A stretch of DNA of 64,000 nt from Eutrigla gurnardus (lineage: Eukaryota > Chordata > Actinopteri > Perciformes > Triglidae). A model generated the notes under the pieces. It worked only from the letters and a program-made list of their open reading frames with translations, ran no database searches and was not told where the DNA came from. Positions 46,861 to 58,900 of this stretch are shown one piece after another. Positions within the stretch are counted from its first letter, which is position 1; each line of letters opens with the position of its first letter. The stretch spans positions 12,077,847-12,141,846 of the forward strand of contig OY741282.1 of the NCBI GenBank assembly GCA_963514095.1. The letters run 5' to 3'. The translations under genes and the position numbers were made by a program.

Positions 46861-49800
46861 ATGGCCACTGCACCGTACAACTACTCCTACATTTTCAAAT
46901 ACATCATTATCGGTAAGTGAACAATGCTTTTCAGGGGGCCCCGTTGATGAGCAATTCACAGTGCATTGATATATCCCACTTCCAAAAGAAGGGCCGGATC
47001 CCACACCTGAATCTATTCCATTTCAAGAGGTGTTTGTGCATGACTGAATATATCAGCTGAGACACAGTAATACTGATATATGAGTCAGATTGAAACATGT
47101 ATTTGTTCACTGTTAGTCCACTCTGATATTAGTCAATAGCGTATTATGTCAGATTAGATCATTTGACCTGCCTAATATCAATGTGTAATGCATTTTTAAA
47201 TGCCTTCCTCCTAATAGTTATGTTCCACTTTTCCTGACATGTTTGTTAACGCGAGGGCTCTAAGTAAACATTACTACTACATACATTTACAGACAGACAT
47301 ATGCATAAACAAACACATCCACAGCTTTGGGCTGTTTACCCTCCTCTCATGTGAAACCAAAAACACCCTGCCTCGAAGCTAACAGTCATCAGCTTGGCTC
47401 TTGAAGGGGTGTGTGAAAGAGCATAGTCTTGCTACTTAAGCTTTTCTTTCCTACACCAGAACAGGTTTGGTTTTGAAAAGGGAAGTTTTCACAGTCTTGT
47501 GATCCTTCTTGTTGTGGTTGCACAGAGTTTTCAAAGATTTTTCTGATTAAAATGAACAGGAAATACTTCAACCATGAAGCTATTTGGTGTTTTTATGCAA
47601 GTAACTTATAGAGCATCAATAGTCATTCTTAAAATACTGACACAATTTGAATATCAAGATGTGTAAACGTATTAATTTTGACAGTATTAACTCCTCGTTT
47701 AACACATTTGGTTTGCTTGTAGCATTGTCCACCCTGTAGGAAAGTACACATTATATTATTTCCACCTACATGCAGATTTAACTGTTTTCGCCGACTGTCT
47801 CGGAGGGCTGCTACAACATTCATGGGAGCAATACTGCAGGCTTGAATAGAGAATTGTTGTTCTTCTGCTATTTAGTTTCTCACTCTCTCTCTCTCTCTAC
47901 AGGGGACATGGGGGTAGGGAAGTCATGTTTGCTCCACCAGTTCACAGAAAAGAAATGTAAGTGCTGCCCTGATTATTTTCCCCCCCACACCTTTTTCATG
48001 TGCACTTTCATGTGTATCTAAAGGGTATGTAAGGTTGCCAGGTTCAACTGGAGTGCCTCGATCACTTTAGATTTCTTTATGCGCCAGCGGAAGTCGGCGG
48101 CATAGAAGAGGAGCGTGATCTCAACAGGGAGAGACTCTTCTTGTGTGTGTGTGTGTGTGTGTGTGCGAGTCAGCTGCAGCCTCCCATTACCATTCAGCTC
48201 TGTTTTGTTTAGTGCTACTATTAACGAGCCAGATGCCGTCTTCCTCATTCACTTGCCACCATCACATCCTGCTCACACACACACTGGAGGGATTTAGAAA
48301 AGGGTTTCAGTGAAATTAGCTGCTTTCTGGTTGTTGATACTTTCAATGAGTGTGATGACTGTGATTAATTATTGATGCACCTGCTACCAGCCGACAACGG
48401 AGGTGTGTGTGTGTGGTGTGTGTGTTTGTGTGTGTGTGTACTGAGACACATTACATTATCATTGTAAATTAATTTTAGTTTTAACTTTCATCAACCTGGT
48501 AAAGGAAGAACAACCGTTCATCACACTAAGGAAACCATTAATTAATTTTCTAATAATCCTCTCAAATATGATTATTCAAATTGAAACACGACAAATAAAC
48601 AGAATTGCATTTAGCAACACAAAAACATACATGAACATTGAGTGTGTAATGTGGCATCAGTGAAATATAACTCATATTTACATGACTTCCTCTCTCCAGT
48701 CATGGCGGATTGCCCCCATACGATTGGCGTGGAGTTTGGTACAAGGATAATTGAGGTGAGCGGCCAGAAGATCAAGCTGCAGATTTGGGACACAGCGGGA
48801 CAAGAGCGCTTCAGGGCCGTCACCCGCTCCTACTACCGCGGAGCTGCAGGGGCGCTCATGGTCTACGACATCACCAGGTACAGGACGCCTCTGATGTTTT
48901 CATGTATGTGGGAGGAAATATTTTTACACCCAACGCTGAAGAGGAAAGGTAATCTCATAGGTGCACAGTTCACTCCTCCAGTCCTGTACAAACATGAACA
49001 TTAGATGGTATCAGGGTTGTACCAAACAAACACAGTTCACCATGTGGAATGTCTGTCCACACCACACCCAACTCCAGTAAGGGCCCCGAGTGCCCCAGCA
49101 CTAATATGAAATGTTTACATCACTGTTAATGTGATCACAATCAGCTGGGACAGAGTATCCGGTAATTTAAGAGCTGCGACTTAAATAACCAGTTGTTATA
49201 TTTGAATTATTCCCTGTAGTTCACAAATAGGATCGAACTGTAATGTTGGTGAAATGGTACATTTGTTGGGAACAGGATATTTGAGATATGGTTGTAGCAA
49301 GAAATTATGGAATGGAGATATTTACAGTATACGGTATTTATACAGGGAGACCACATGATCATTTAAAAAAACGTTGTCTTATCTGTGACACAATAATTAT
49401 GTGTTTCTTAACTAAATGTAAAGTGATTCCAATTCTGCAATGTTGTTGGCCTACACTCTTCGTTGAACCGTCAGCATCCTGATGATAAAGCAGCTGCATA
49501 CTCTTTCCTGCATACTCTCAGAGAATTACATTAAGCATTTCCCCGTTGTTATAGTAACCCTGTCCCTTTGTTGATGTCATGCAGGAGAAGCACGTACAAC
49601 CACCTCAGCAGCTGGCTGACTGACGCCAGAAACCTTACCAACCCCAATACTGTAAGTACACAGATATACATATATTCATTTTGGGTACTGTAATTACTCT
49701 GTGTGTCTTTTGCTCTTATACTATGTCCCTGCAGTAACTGCTCTCTCTCTGTATTTTCTTTTGATGTGTAGTTTTTCCTTCTGTGTCATCCCTCTTATCT

Positions 49801-51773
49801 CTTAAGTATACCTCTGTTGCCACTGCTACTGCTTAATTTCCTTTGGTTTCCCCCATGTCATCCTTCCTCTCCCATGAGCCTGTTCAAAGCCACAGAGCCC
49901 ATTTCTTAAATTAGATTTCTTCTTGGTAAATGTAATTAACTCTAAAACATACTCCTCGTATTTACTGAGCTGGATTTCTGTAATGCGTTAACCCATAGTG
50001 GAATATCAGCTGCAATGTAAAAGCAAATAGGGATCTTAGTAAACAAACTTCCACTACAAGTTTTTAACATTAAGTGAAAAATGTTTTCATGTTATATAAA
50101 CAATGGGTTTCTTTATATCGAGCTATTTTCATCTTTTTCAACTGTTTTCTTTTGCTCATTTTAAGGATGAAGTTATTATTTCCACGATGAGTTTTGTGGT
50201 GTTCTTTCTGTCATCTCTTAACAATAACAAAGTGGTACAAAGTGTCAACAGAAATCTATTAGCCTCAGCTGTTTTTCCACTGAAGTGTCTTGTATCAGCC
50301 AGGCGGTGGCAGTGTTGTCGTCTAGTCATGAGTTATACTGCAAGTGTAACCATGTGTTCCTGCTTTAAGTGAGTTAATCTGGGCACTGTTGTCCGAGACG
50401 GGGGAACATAATGAACACATTATCTCTACACATTGACTTGCACCGCAGTCGTCACCTGAATGAAAACAAGAGTTGTGTAAGACTTCTTGGAATTAAGCAA
50501 GAGATTCTCAAAAATCTGCTCTCACTTTTGAGAAAAAAAGATTTAATTTCATGTCAATATATGTTCATATCAATATCCAGTCAGCAGTACTTGAATGTGT
50601 ACCTAATTCATACAGTGGAGCACTTTTCTCATCTCAAAGAAGTTTGATCCTCGCTGCCATAGAACAGACAGGATCATTGTTAACAGTTCTGGAATAAAGC
50701 AGACAAAGAGTAAAAGAATAACATGATTGGTTTCCACTTAACATGCAGCAGTAGGAGAGTCACTGCTGCAGCATGGAAGCTCATTACCTCCGTACATTAC
50801 AGGTCTAATTACATCACCGTTGCTGGGGGCACCGTCTAGTGTGAGGGTGTCGGTTCCTCAGCGGATCTTAATTGATCTCTTAACAGACAATTCAACACCA
50901 TGACGAACTCTTCCTGTTCTTCTCTCACTCTTCACGTTCCCGTCTCTGTGTTTTCAGGTGATCATCCTCATAGGAAACAAAGCGGACCTGGAGGCCCAGA
51001 GGGATGTCACGTACGAGGAGGCCAAGCAGTTCGCCGAAGAGAATGGTGAGCAGCACAGTTCATGTTAGAAAGACAGGAAAGAGGGTTTTAGGTGGAGGAA
51101 ATGGTTTCCATTTCACCATGCTGTAAGTCTCTCTTCACTCTTTAAGGTATTATCCATCAGACACGGCAAAGGCATCTTCACCGTTGCCCATTTAATCCTC
51201 AATTTCAACAAAATGACATGCCAGGAATCCCAACGAAATGTCCAAATATTGAGAATTAAAAGGAGATTTGGCTTTTGTTGATGTTTATAATGAGACAGGA
51301 AGTAGGAGAAGTTGACTTGAGGAAAGCAGAGATATTAATTGAAAGAGTGGGCGAATGACAACTTGGTATTTGAGGCATGTGAGCTTGTAACAATATTTTA
51401 CTGACTTTGTCATTGCATCTGTTTTATATTCCACAGGTCTGTTGTTTCTGGAAGCCAGTGCAAAAACGTAAGTCTGCACAATGTCAGCGATTTCAATGAC
51501 TGCAAAACATGAAATATCCCTCTGCTTACATTCTTAAACTCCCGATTGCCTCTTTCCTCACTCCACTCTCAATTGTGTTTATGCTCCGTGTTCAGGGGCG
51601 AGAACGTCGAGGACGCTTTCCTGGAAGCTGCGAAGAAGATCTACCAGAACATCCAAGATGGCAGCCTGGACCTGAACGCCGCGGAGTCAGGCGTCCAGCA
51701 CAAGCCCTCGGCCCCTCAGGGTGGCCGGCTAACCAGTGAACCACAGCCCCAGAGGGAAGGCTGCGGATGCTAA
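46861..51773 (+). CDS. rab14: RAB14 small GTPase (complete)
   Basis: Membrane-trafficking GTPase; family members act between Golgi/TGN and early or recycling endosomes. Coding exons 46861-46912, 47903-47956, 48700-48877, 49585-49651, 50958-51045, 51437-51467 and 51596-51773: 648 nt, 215 residues, the usual RAB14 length. All phases fit and all introns are GT-AG. Seen in the protein: P-loop GDMGVGKS (18-25), switch I threonine in TIGVEFG (T43), WDTAGQE (65-71), NKAD (124-127), SAK (154-156), and C-terminal Cys-Gly-Cys for double prenylation. The N-terminus [17 protein letters not shown] and the [13 protein letters not shown] tail are diagnostic of RAB14. The start codon has A at -3 and G at +4. 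A tract of CT repeats precedes the exon at 47,903. The gene is convergent with abl1. Confidence 0.97.
48142..48165. repeat. (TG)n run in rab14 intron
   Basis: A short TG dinucleotide run between the second and third coding exons. A second interrupted TG run lies near 48,403-48,440. Confidence 0.9.
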
Positions 51774-54120
51774 TGACCAAGCAAACCCCCCCCTTCATCC
51801 TCCTTTCTCTCCCAGTCTTTCCTGCCCGCCCTCCCTTAACCATCTCCCCTTCATCCATTCCTCCACCTCCGTACGTCCATCCACCCTCCTCCCTCACTAC
51901 ACCAGGAGCTGCATGAGAGCAGGACTGCGGAAGGAAGGAACGGGGGACGGATATCAACTTGGGCCAGACTGAGCTGGGCTGTGTGGACTACATCTCTCCC
52001 CTCCTCCTCCTCTTCCTCCTCTCTGCCTGTCTGTCTCCCTTTGTTGCCGTCTCCTCTCATAACTCTGTCAGTGTGTTGTCGTCCCATAACTCTCCTCTTT
52101 CGCTCCCCTCCACTTGCACCATTCAGTCTAGTCCCCCCTCCCACCATGTCATAGTATCGTAGACGCCACCACACATTACACGGGTTACTGACAATTTAGA
52201 TAGTTGTAACATTCATACAATAACGATAAACCAAGACTGTTTTTTATGTTTGGTTTTATAGCTATATATGACATGTAAACATAGCATTAAGTTTGATCCA
52301 CCACTGATCAGTTCTGTATGAATCAGATCTAAAATATACTCTCAAAACACCTGACGTCTCCTGCATGGTTTACCAAGCCAGCATTTTATCGATACATGCG
52401 GGTGTAACATCCCACCTGCATTTTTTTTTTTTTTTTTTTTGCGGGATCAGACAGTGAAGGCAATGAATTAGTGTATTTTGCAGCCACACATGTAGAGGCT
52501 CTTGTGTGTGTCTGCGTGTGTGTGTGTGTGTTTGCGTGCGTGCGTTAAAAGAATGTGTAGCCGAGTGAGCTTTTCCTGCAGGATTCAGTCCTGCTTGGGG
52601 CTTTTAATTCTGATTCTGCTGCTCTGCATGAAGAGAGTTCCTTTGCCAGATGTGGCAACATCGATGATCTCAGGAGAGAGAGGGAAAAGAATTTAGAAAA
52701 TCAGGAATTGCCCTCAAATACACTGAAAGTAATTCCTCACGTCTCCCCTCTTGAGATATCACAGGAAGGAATATTGGGTGTTTTCCAGCTCGTCTGTGTG
52801 TTAAGAAATTGGATGGGGGTTTCATTTGATAAAACGAAACAGACATGGCGTTTCAGTTTTTGTTTGGAAGATGCGTTCACATCGGTTTCTTTGCACCAGC
52901 TCTCCCTCGCCTCACCCGTCCCACCCTAAAACTCTCCCCAAGGTCGTATCAGCAGATTCTGTCTTTACCAGCATTTTCTTTTGTCATTGTTTGTTGCCTT
53001 ATTATAATTAATGTTCTTACTCTTTAATCTCTCTTGTATTGCTGCACTTCCTCTTCACCCTGCCGTCGGACTCGCCCCGAGTCAGTAAATCAACTCTTAT
53101 TGCATTTTACTGGAGAATCGTGTAAACATGCAAGCGGTGGCTCGCGTGGTCAAAATATCTCAAACGTATCGGCAGCACGGTCTTAAAACTGTCATCACTC
53201 GTTCATCTGAAGTGCTGCACTGAAGAGCCGATCTGTTGTTCATTTTGGGCAGTTGTTCCTCTGCCTTGTATAATACAACACCAAACAGCATGCCCCCCCA
53301 CCCACCCCACCCCGAAAACACAGTGAAAATTGTCCAAATCCAATTGTTTGGTTTCAAATATGATTTTTCTGTACCATAGATGGCTCCCTGATTGGTCAGC
53401 TGTATATATCGCTTCTTAACTATTGGTGATGACCTCGCTACTGTATGACTTAGACATTTATTTGCTGGCTCTGCCAAGATCTGTACAGTTGATGTGCTAG
53501 TGGGTTGCCTGTAATTCATGCTTGGGAAATTCTGTAACATAGTTTCTATTAATAAATGTATGTAAAGGACCGACACCTAGACACCCCCCCAACCACCCCG
53601 TCTGGACACTACTGAACCTGTCGATTGGTTGAGGGGAGAGGAAGTGGATTGATGTGATGTGCAAACTAGTATTTATGTCTGCAAACTCTGATTCCTCTCG
53701 TTTCTGTATGGAGTGGAGAATGTGGAATGTTTTATGTTCTATTTTTCTTTTTTCCACCCCATCATTGCTCCTCCACATGGGAGGGGCCTGCAGCGCTGTC
53801 TTAACTTTTGGGGAGTGGGGATTGGTTTGTTATTGTGGGAAGTTGGTGGGCTGGGTCTTCCTTTTTCCTGTGTCCCACATCTTTGCAGTCTGAGTGACCA
53901 CTTCCTGCTTTTGTCTGTCCACAAGTACAAAAAAAAGTACATATGTATAAATTTTTAAGGAGCTGTGCTAACATTTAAATGCGTTCTTGAGTGTATATGA
54001 TTTTAAAAATGTTGACATTTTGATTTTAATGACAAAATACTCTAGACAGAAAAAAATAAATTATACATAACCTGTTGATGTGTGTATGTTTTGGATCTCA
54101 TAAATCCAGGCTTCAATAAA
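51774..54120 (+). other. rab14: rab14 3' UTR
   Basis: About 2.3 kb follows the stop codon without other coding potential, ending in AATAAA signals at 54,055-54,060 and 54,115-54,120. It contains pyrimidine-rich stretches (51.8-52.1 kb), a T20 homopolymer at 52,421-52,440 and TGTA-containing AU-rich segments towards the end. An additional AATAAA near 53,553 could give a shorter form. Confidence 0.65.
54115..54120 (+). terminator. rab14: rab14 distal polyadenylation signal (AATAAA)
   Basis: AATAAA in GGCTTCAATAAAACAG. A further one is at 54,055-54,060. Confidence 0.55.
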
Positions 54121-54241
54121 ACAGAAAAGGAATGCTCGGGAGGATTATTAAATCCTGCAATTATTTTTTACTCAAAAAGATGACGTGTGGAAAAAGCAAT
54201 AGACTCGGTGATGTATTTCAAGTAGCACAACTGCTTTGTAT

Positions 54242-54247
54242 TTTATT
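54242..54247 (-). terminator. abl1: abl1 polyadenylation signal (AATAAA on minus strand)
   Basis: The plus strand reads TTTATT, which is AATAAA for abl1, about 1.7 kb past its stop codon. It is the last good hexamer before the rab14 3' end. A more proximal TTTATT lies near 54,705. Confidence 0.5.
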
Positions 54248-55967
54248 GCAACAAAAATTGCACCAAGGCTAGAGAGAAACGAACAGGAAAAAGAAAACGT
54301 ATTTACAAAGGAAAGGATAGTTTGTCTACAAAATTGGTGAGGAGGCTTAGACATTAAAGAAGAGTAGTGGTATGGTGGTAAAAGAGCAGAATAAGAAAAA
54401 ATATATATAAAGAGCCAACACTGCCAGTACCATGGTGAAGTCAAGGCAGCTTGCAGTTGACCTGTGTCCTCAGGCATCGCAGTCAGATAGGGCACATGGG
54501 TTGAGGCAACTACAACATATAAAACTGAAAACGTCCAAGAGTTACTGATGAGCATAAAGGAACGTATGATGTTACAGTGGAATTTCATGGGTTCTTTTAG
54601 TCTTTAATGGTCAGCTTCTCACATTATTTTGTAAGACAGCAAGTTACAGATCCATAAACATTTCAGTCCAGTGTTTCCCCCAGGATATATATGTATATAT
54701 ATTTTTTTTATTTTTTCTGCTGGGGTGGAAAGGCCTCTGAAACAGCATTTAGACCACGTGACATAAAGCCTCCATCAAAACTAATTCTCTCAGAGTCCCT
54801 TCAGTGGTCAAAAGAAACACTGTTTCGGTCTGTGATCCCTCTTTACTGATCAAACAGCACGCTGCTGCTGCAAGGCCGAGCTGCTACTGATGGCTTTTGT
54901 GACTGGCATGTAGAGAAAGTTGAATCAGTTTTTATAAAAAATAAGAAAAAAAAAGGTCCAGTCTAAGGACAACATAAAACAGTCGGATCCACTAAGTAGT
55001 AGATCGTGCACCCTGGTCCCTCTCCAGTACAGACTGGAGACAAAAAGGTTTTTGGTATGGCAATCACACATTTAAATCCAATAAACAAATCAACACAGCT
55101 ATTCTTAACCACAGTGGTAAGTCTTAAACAGCCAATAGTGTTTAAGGCACTATTTGTTACCAAAGTGTGCAGTGAAGCAAAAAAAAGGTGAAGTCCAGAA
55201 GCTCATTCTGCCTCGTTTGCTTGCTCCCATTATTATTTTATGGCACATGGTTGCAAATACTGCAAAAAAAAAAAAAAGCATTCATACATAACAATCGCTG
55301 GCACGTTTTCATCACTCGGCATACAACCAATCACTGATGAAATGGTACAAAGCAATGCAAGATGTTGGCAGAGGCATCAGGTGATAACACTGTGATCCCT
55401 ATTTCATACAGGTGACAATGGAAACGATGAGATCGGTCCTTTAAGTGTTAGAAGGCATCCTAGGCACAAGATGAGGTTAAGTGTTTTTTTTGCTCATTGT
55501 CATCGGCATCAATGAAATATCAAACAATCCAACAGTGATGAAAACAAATATCACAGGCCTCTTTTCTACTGGTGTCATCGATAAAGGGGAAAACACAATT
55601 AGAATACATAAGACATGATCCTTTCAGAAATGATTGGTGAAAAGTCATGTTAAACAATTGGCCCCTCGCCTCTCATGAAGGCCAAAAGACACCGCTCGTT
55701 CATGGTTAAGGCTTTTCAATATTGCAAACTCTGTCTTACGACGTCTACAGAGAGATTCCATCCACAATAACCACAGGCTTAAGTGTTTCAGAGAGTACTG
55801 TGAAACCTACACTCTGCTACTGCTGCTCTCCGGCAGGCCTTACCCTCAGATCTCTTGACATGAGCTCGGCATGGGCTGCAGTTCATGCGTGTGCTCAGAA
55901 AAAAAAGGGCCGTGAAAGACACAATTCATATCAGTTTAATATCTTGGTAGCTTAAGATTTCATGGCG
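54248..55967 (-). other. abl1: abl1 3' UTR
   Basis: About 1.7 kb beyond the abl1 stop codon on the minus strand with no coding potential, AT-rich, containing A/T homopolymer runs near 54,945 and 55,262. The extent depends on the polyadenylation signal proposed at 54,242. Confidence 0.55.
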
Positions 55968-58900
55968 CTACCTCTGAACAATGTCACTGATCTCTTTGAC
56001 AGAGGACAGCAGCTTGCTGAAGTCCTGCTGTGCATTGGCACCCCCTGTGGCAGTCGGGCAGATCTGCAGCTCACGCAGGCTGTTCTCAAGCTTGTTGATG
56101 GCCTCGCGGAAGGCAAACTTGTTCCTCATCTGCTGTATGGAGTCGACGTAGCTCACGCAGTACTTGGACAGGTTCTTGCCGGCCTCCAGCACAGCGCTGT
56201 GGCTACCTGTTTGCTCCGAGTTGCGGCAAATGGCTGCGCGGAGCAGCTCGGTGCCTTCCAGCACCATCTCACGTGTCACGGCCGAGTTCGGGGTGCGTTC
56301 GGCAGCCTGGCGGGGTGCAGTCTTGCGGAGGGAGCGTCGGGTGTTCACAAGGGGGATGAAAGCGGTGGGTGAGCTCAGATCGCCGGGGGAGGTGAGGGAG
56401 GAAGAGAAGCCTCCGAGGCTCTGGCTGGAGAGAGAGGTGCTCACTGAAGAGGAGGAGGCGGAGGTCTTTAACGGTTGAGGTTTGGAGGTGGTGCCCAGGG
56501 ACAGCTTCTTGGAGCCCTCACTGAAGGATGCGCGGGCTTGGTCACTAGCAGTGGTTGTAAGGTGGGGCTCTGAGAGAGAGGGGAGGCCCTTAGCTTTGAT
56601 ATCTGAGGTGGTGGATGAAGGGGAGGGGGGTTCTTGAGTGGGGCTGCGGGAGGTCTTGCCCGTTTTGGCATTGGTGGGTGGTGGAGGCGGGGCAGGCTTG
56701 GGTTTCTGTAACTTTCCTCTATCCCTGACAGATGAAGAGTCCACGCTGTGCTTGTGTCTTCGGGCCCTGCACTCTTCTCCAGCGGCCCCTAAAGCAGGGA
56801 ACACATTGGGTTTGAGAAGCTCAGCGTGGAGAGCGCTGGTCTTGGAGTTCTCCAGTCCCGCCCCTGGTCTCCTGACCACTTTAGGTGTTAATGCCTGGGG
56901 ACTGGAACCAGGGCTGGTATCAGTGTCTTTGCCTAAGAAGGCAGAGGAAACATCTGATAAGGTGTTCAGACGTGGCGGGGGAGTCAGGGTGCCCATTCGC
57001 GGGGTGTTCTCCCCTTTTTGCTCACTGGTTCTCTTGCGTGGCAGAGCGGGCTTGCCCCTGAAGGTGCTTGAGTCAAAGTGGCACTGGCCGAGGTCTCGCG
57101 GCAGTGTGACAGACTTCCATTCAGTGCCATCTGAGCCAGTGGGCATGCTAGAGGACCAAAGAAAACGCTTTGAGTTAGACATGGATTCCTCCTCACTGGG
57201 TGGCGTTGTAGCTGCTTTCCCTCCAGGGCCAGGCACTGCAGGAGCTCCCTTCTTCCTGAGAAACAAAGGTCCTGGGTAGGTAGGAGCCCCGTTGGGGAGG
57301 CCTCCTGCCCCATTATTGTTACTCAGGAACTTTGCGGCGTCAAGGCCATGTGTGATGTCATTAATGGCCAAAGAGGCGCCGTTGTTGAAGCTGTTAGTGT
57401 CTCGAACCTCTGAAGTCCCGCCCCTCCTGTCAGGGTGGATGTCCATCTCTCTGAAAGAGGAACTGCGTTTTGGTGGAGCGGGTGCATTCTTCTTCTTTTT
57501 CTTTATGAGACTCAGAAAGCCACTGCCACGTATCTTGTCCTTGTCTTTGGGTATCAAGCGGTCATCCTCATTCAGGTTACTGTCCAGGAGGGGGCGCTCT
57601 TTCCGGGGGAGCATAGGCGATGACACAGCGACCTCTGGCTCCAGTGGGTCTGACGAAGAGCCCAAATGAAGCAGGAAAATAATCAGTGATGAAGAAGAAT
57701 ACAATACTTTCACTAATTATCAAACTATAATTATAAAATGCATTTACAACAAGTTGAAGCAACAAGGGCAGGAAGCAGTTAGTGTGATTGCATCTCACCT
57801 GGACTATCTCCATCCCGGTTGTCCATGTTTTTGCGGAGGGTTCTGGTTTTGGTGGGCAGCTCTGGAGCCTTCTGGGTGGGGCCTAATGTCGCCTTCTTCC
57901 CTTTCTTGCCGAGCTCCTTTTCCACCTCTAACAGTAAAGACACAGTCAAGGTTTAAATATCACATCCCAATAACTATGGCAACCATTACAAGAGGGTGTC
58001 TGTAGATATTAGAAAATTACACCCACCATCCGAGATGCTCGACTCCTGGAACATGGTCTCAAAGGCTTGGTGCGTTTCGGCAAAAGATGGACGTTCTGAG
58101 GGGTTCCACCTCCAACCTGACAGGAAAAAAAAAACAAGAATTACAAAGTTGTTCCAATAGAATGGTGTCCAGATAGATGAGTTTTCGTACTCACAGTCTC
58201 TCATGAGCTCGTAGACCTTCTCGGGGCAGCCCTCTGGTCGGTCCATGCGGTAGTCTTTCTCCAGCAGCTCGTACACTTGGGACAGGTCGATCCCGGGGTA
58301 GGGAGACATGCCGTAGGTGGCGATCTCCCACAGCAGTACACCAAATGCTGGAGATGTAGACACAAGACAGCTAGTAGTGCTATTTATACAGAACCAACAA
58401 CACAAACACGTCAAGAGCTAACTGACTTGAATGTGAACTCCTGAAATATTATGCTTCCCCTCAGGAACCTGAAAGAAATGAGCTATTCAAGCAGGAATAT
58501 CAGGACTACATTTGAGCTTTTAGCAATGAGATCTAACTTACCCCAGACATCAGACTTGATAGAGAACTTGTTGTAGGCCAGACTCTCTGGAGCGGTCCAC
58601 TTGATGGGGAACTTGGCACCAGCATGAGCTGTGTATGTGTCGCCGGTCATTAGCCGGCTCAGGCCGAAGTCTGCAACCTTTACCAGGTGGTTCTCCCCGA
58701 CCAGACAGTTACGGGCAGCCAAGTCCCTGCAGGAGACAATCAAGAGGACAACGAGTGATGAACAGGAGGTGGTGGAATCCTGACTTTCTAATATCAGAAC
58801 TCTAAACTACTCCAAAAAGAGGCATGAGCTAACAGGAAAACATTCACAAGAAAGAAAAGACACAAAAACAAAGAGAACGTAAGGAGGGGAAAAAATAGTA

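Noticed and set aside
50298..50311. CTCF-like CCAGGCGGTGGCAG in a rab14 intron
   Set aside because: Two core positions mismatch (the central SYAG), so it is much weaker than the three sites reported.
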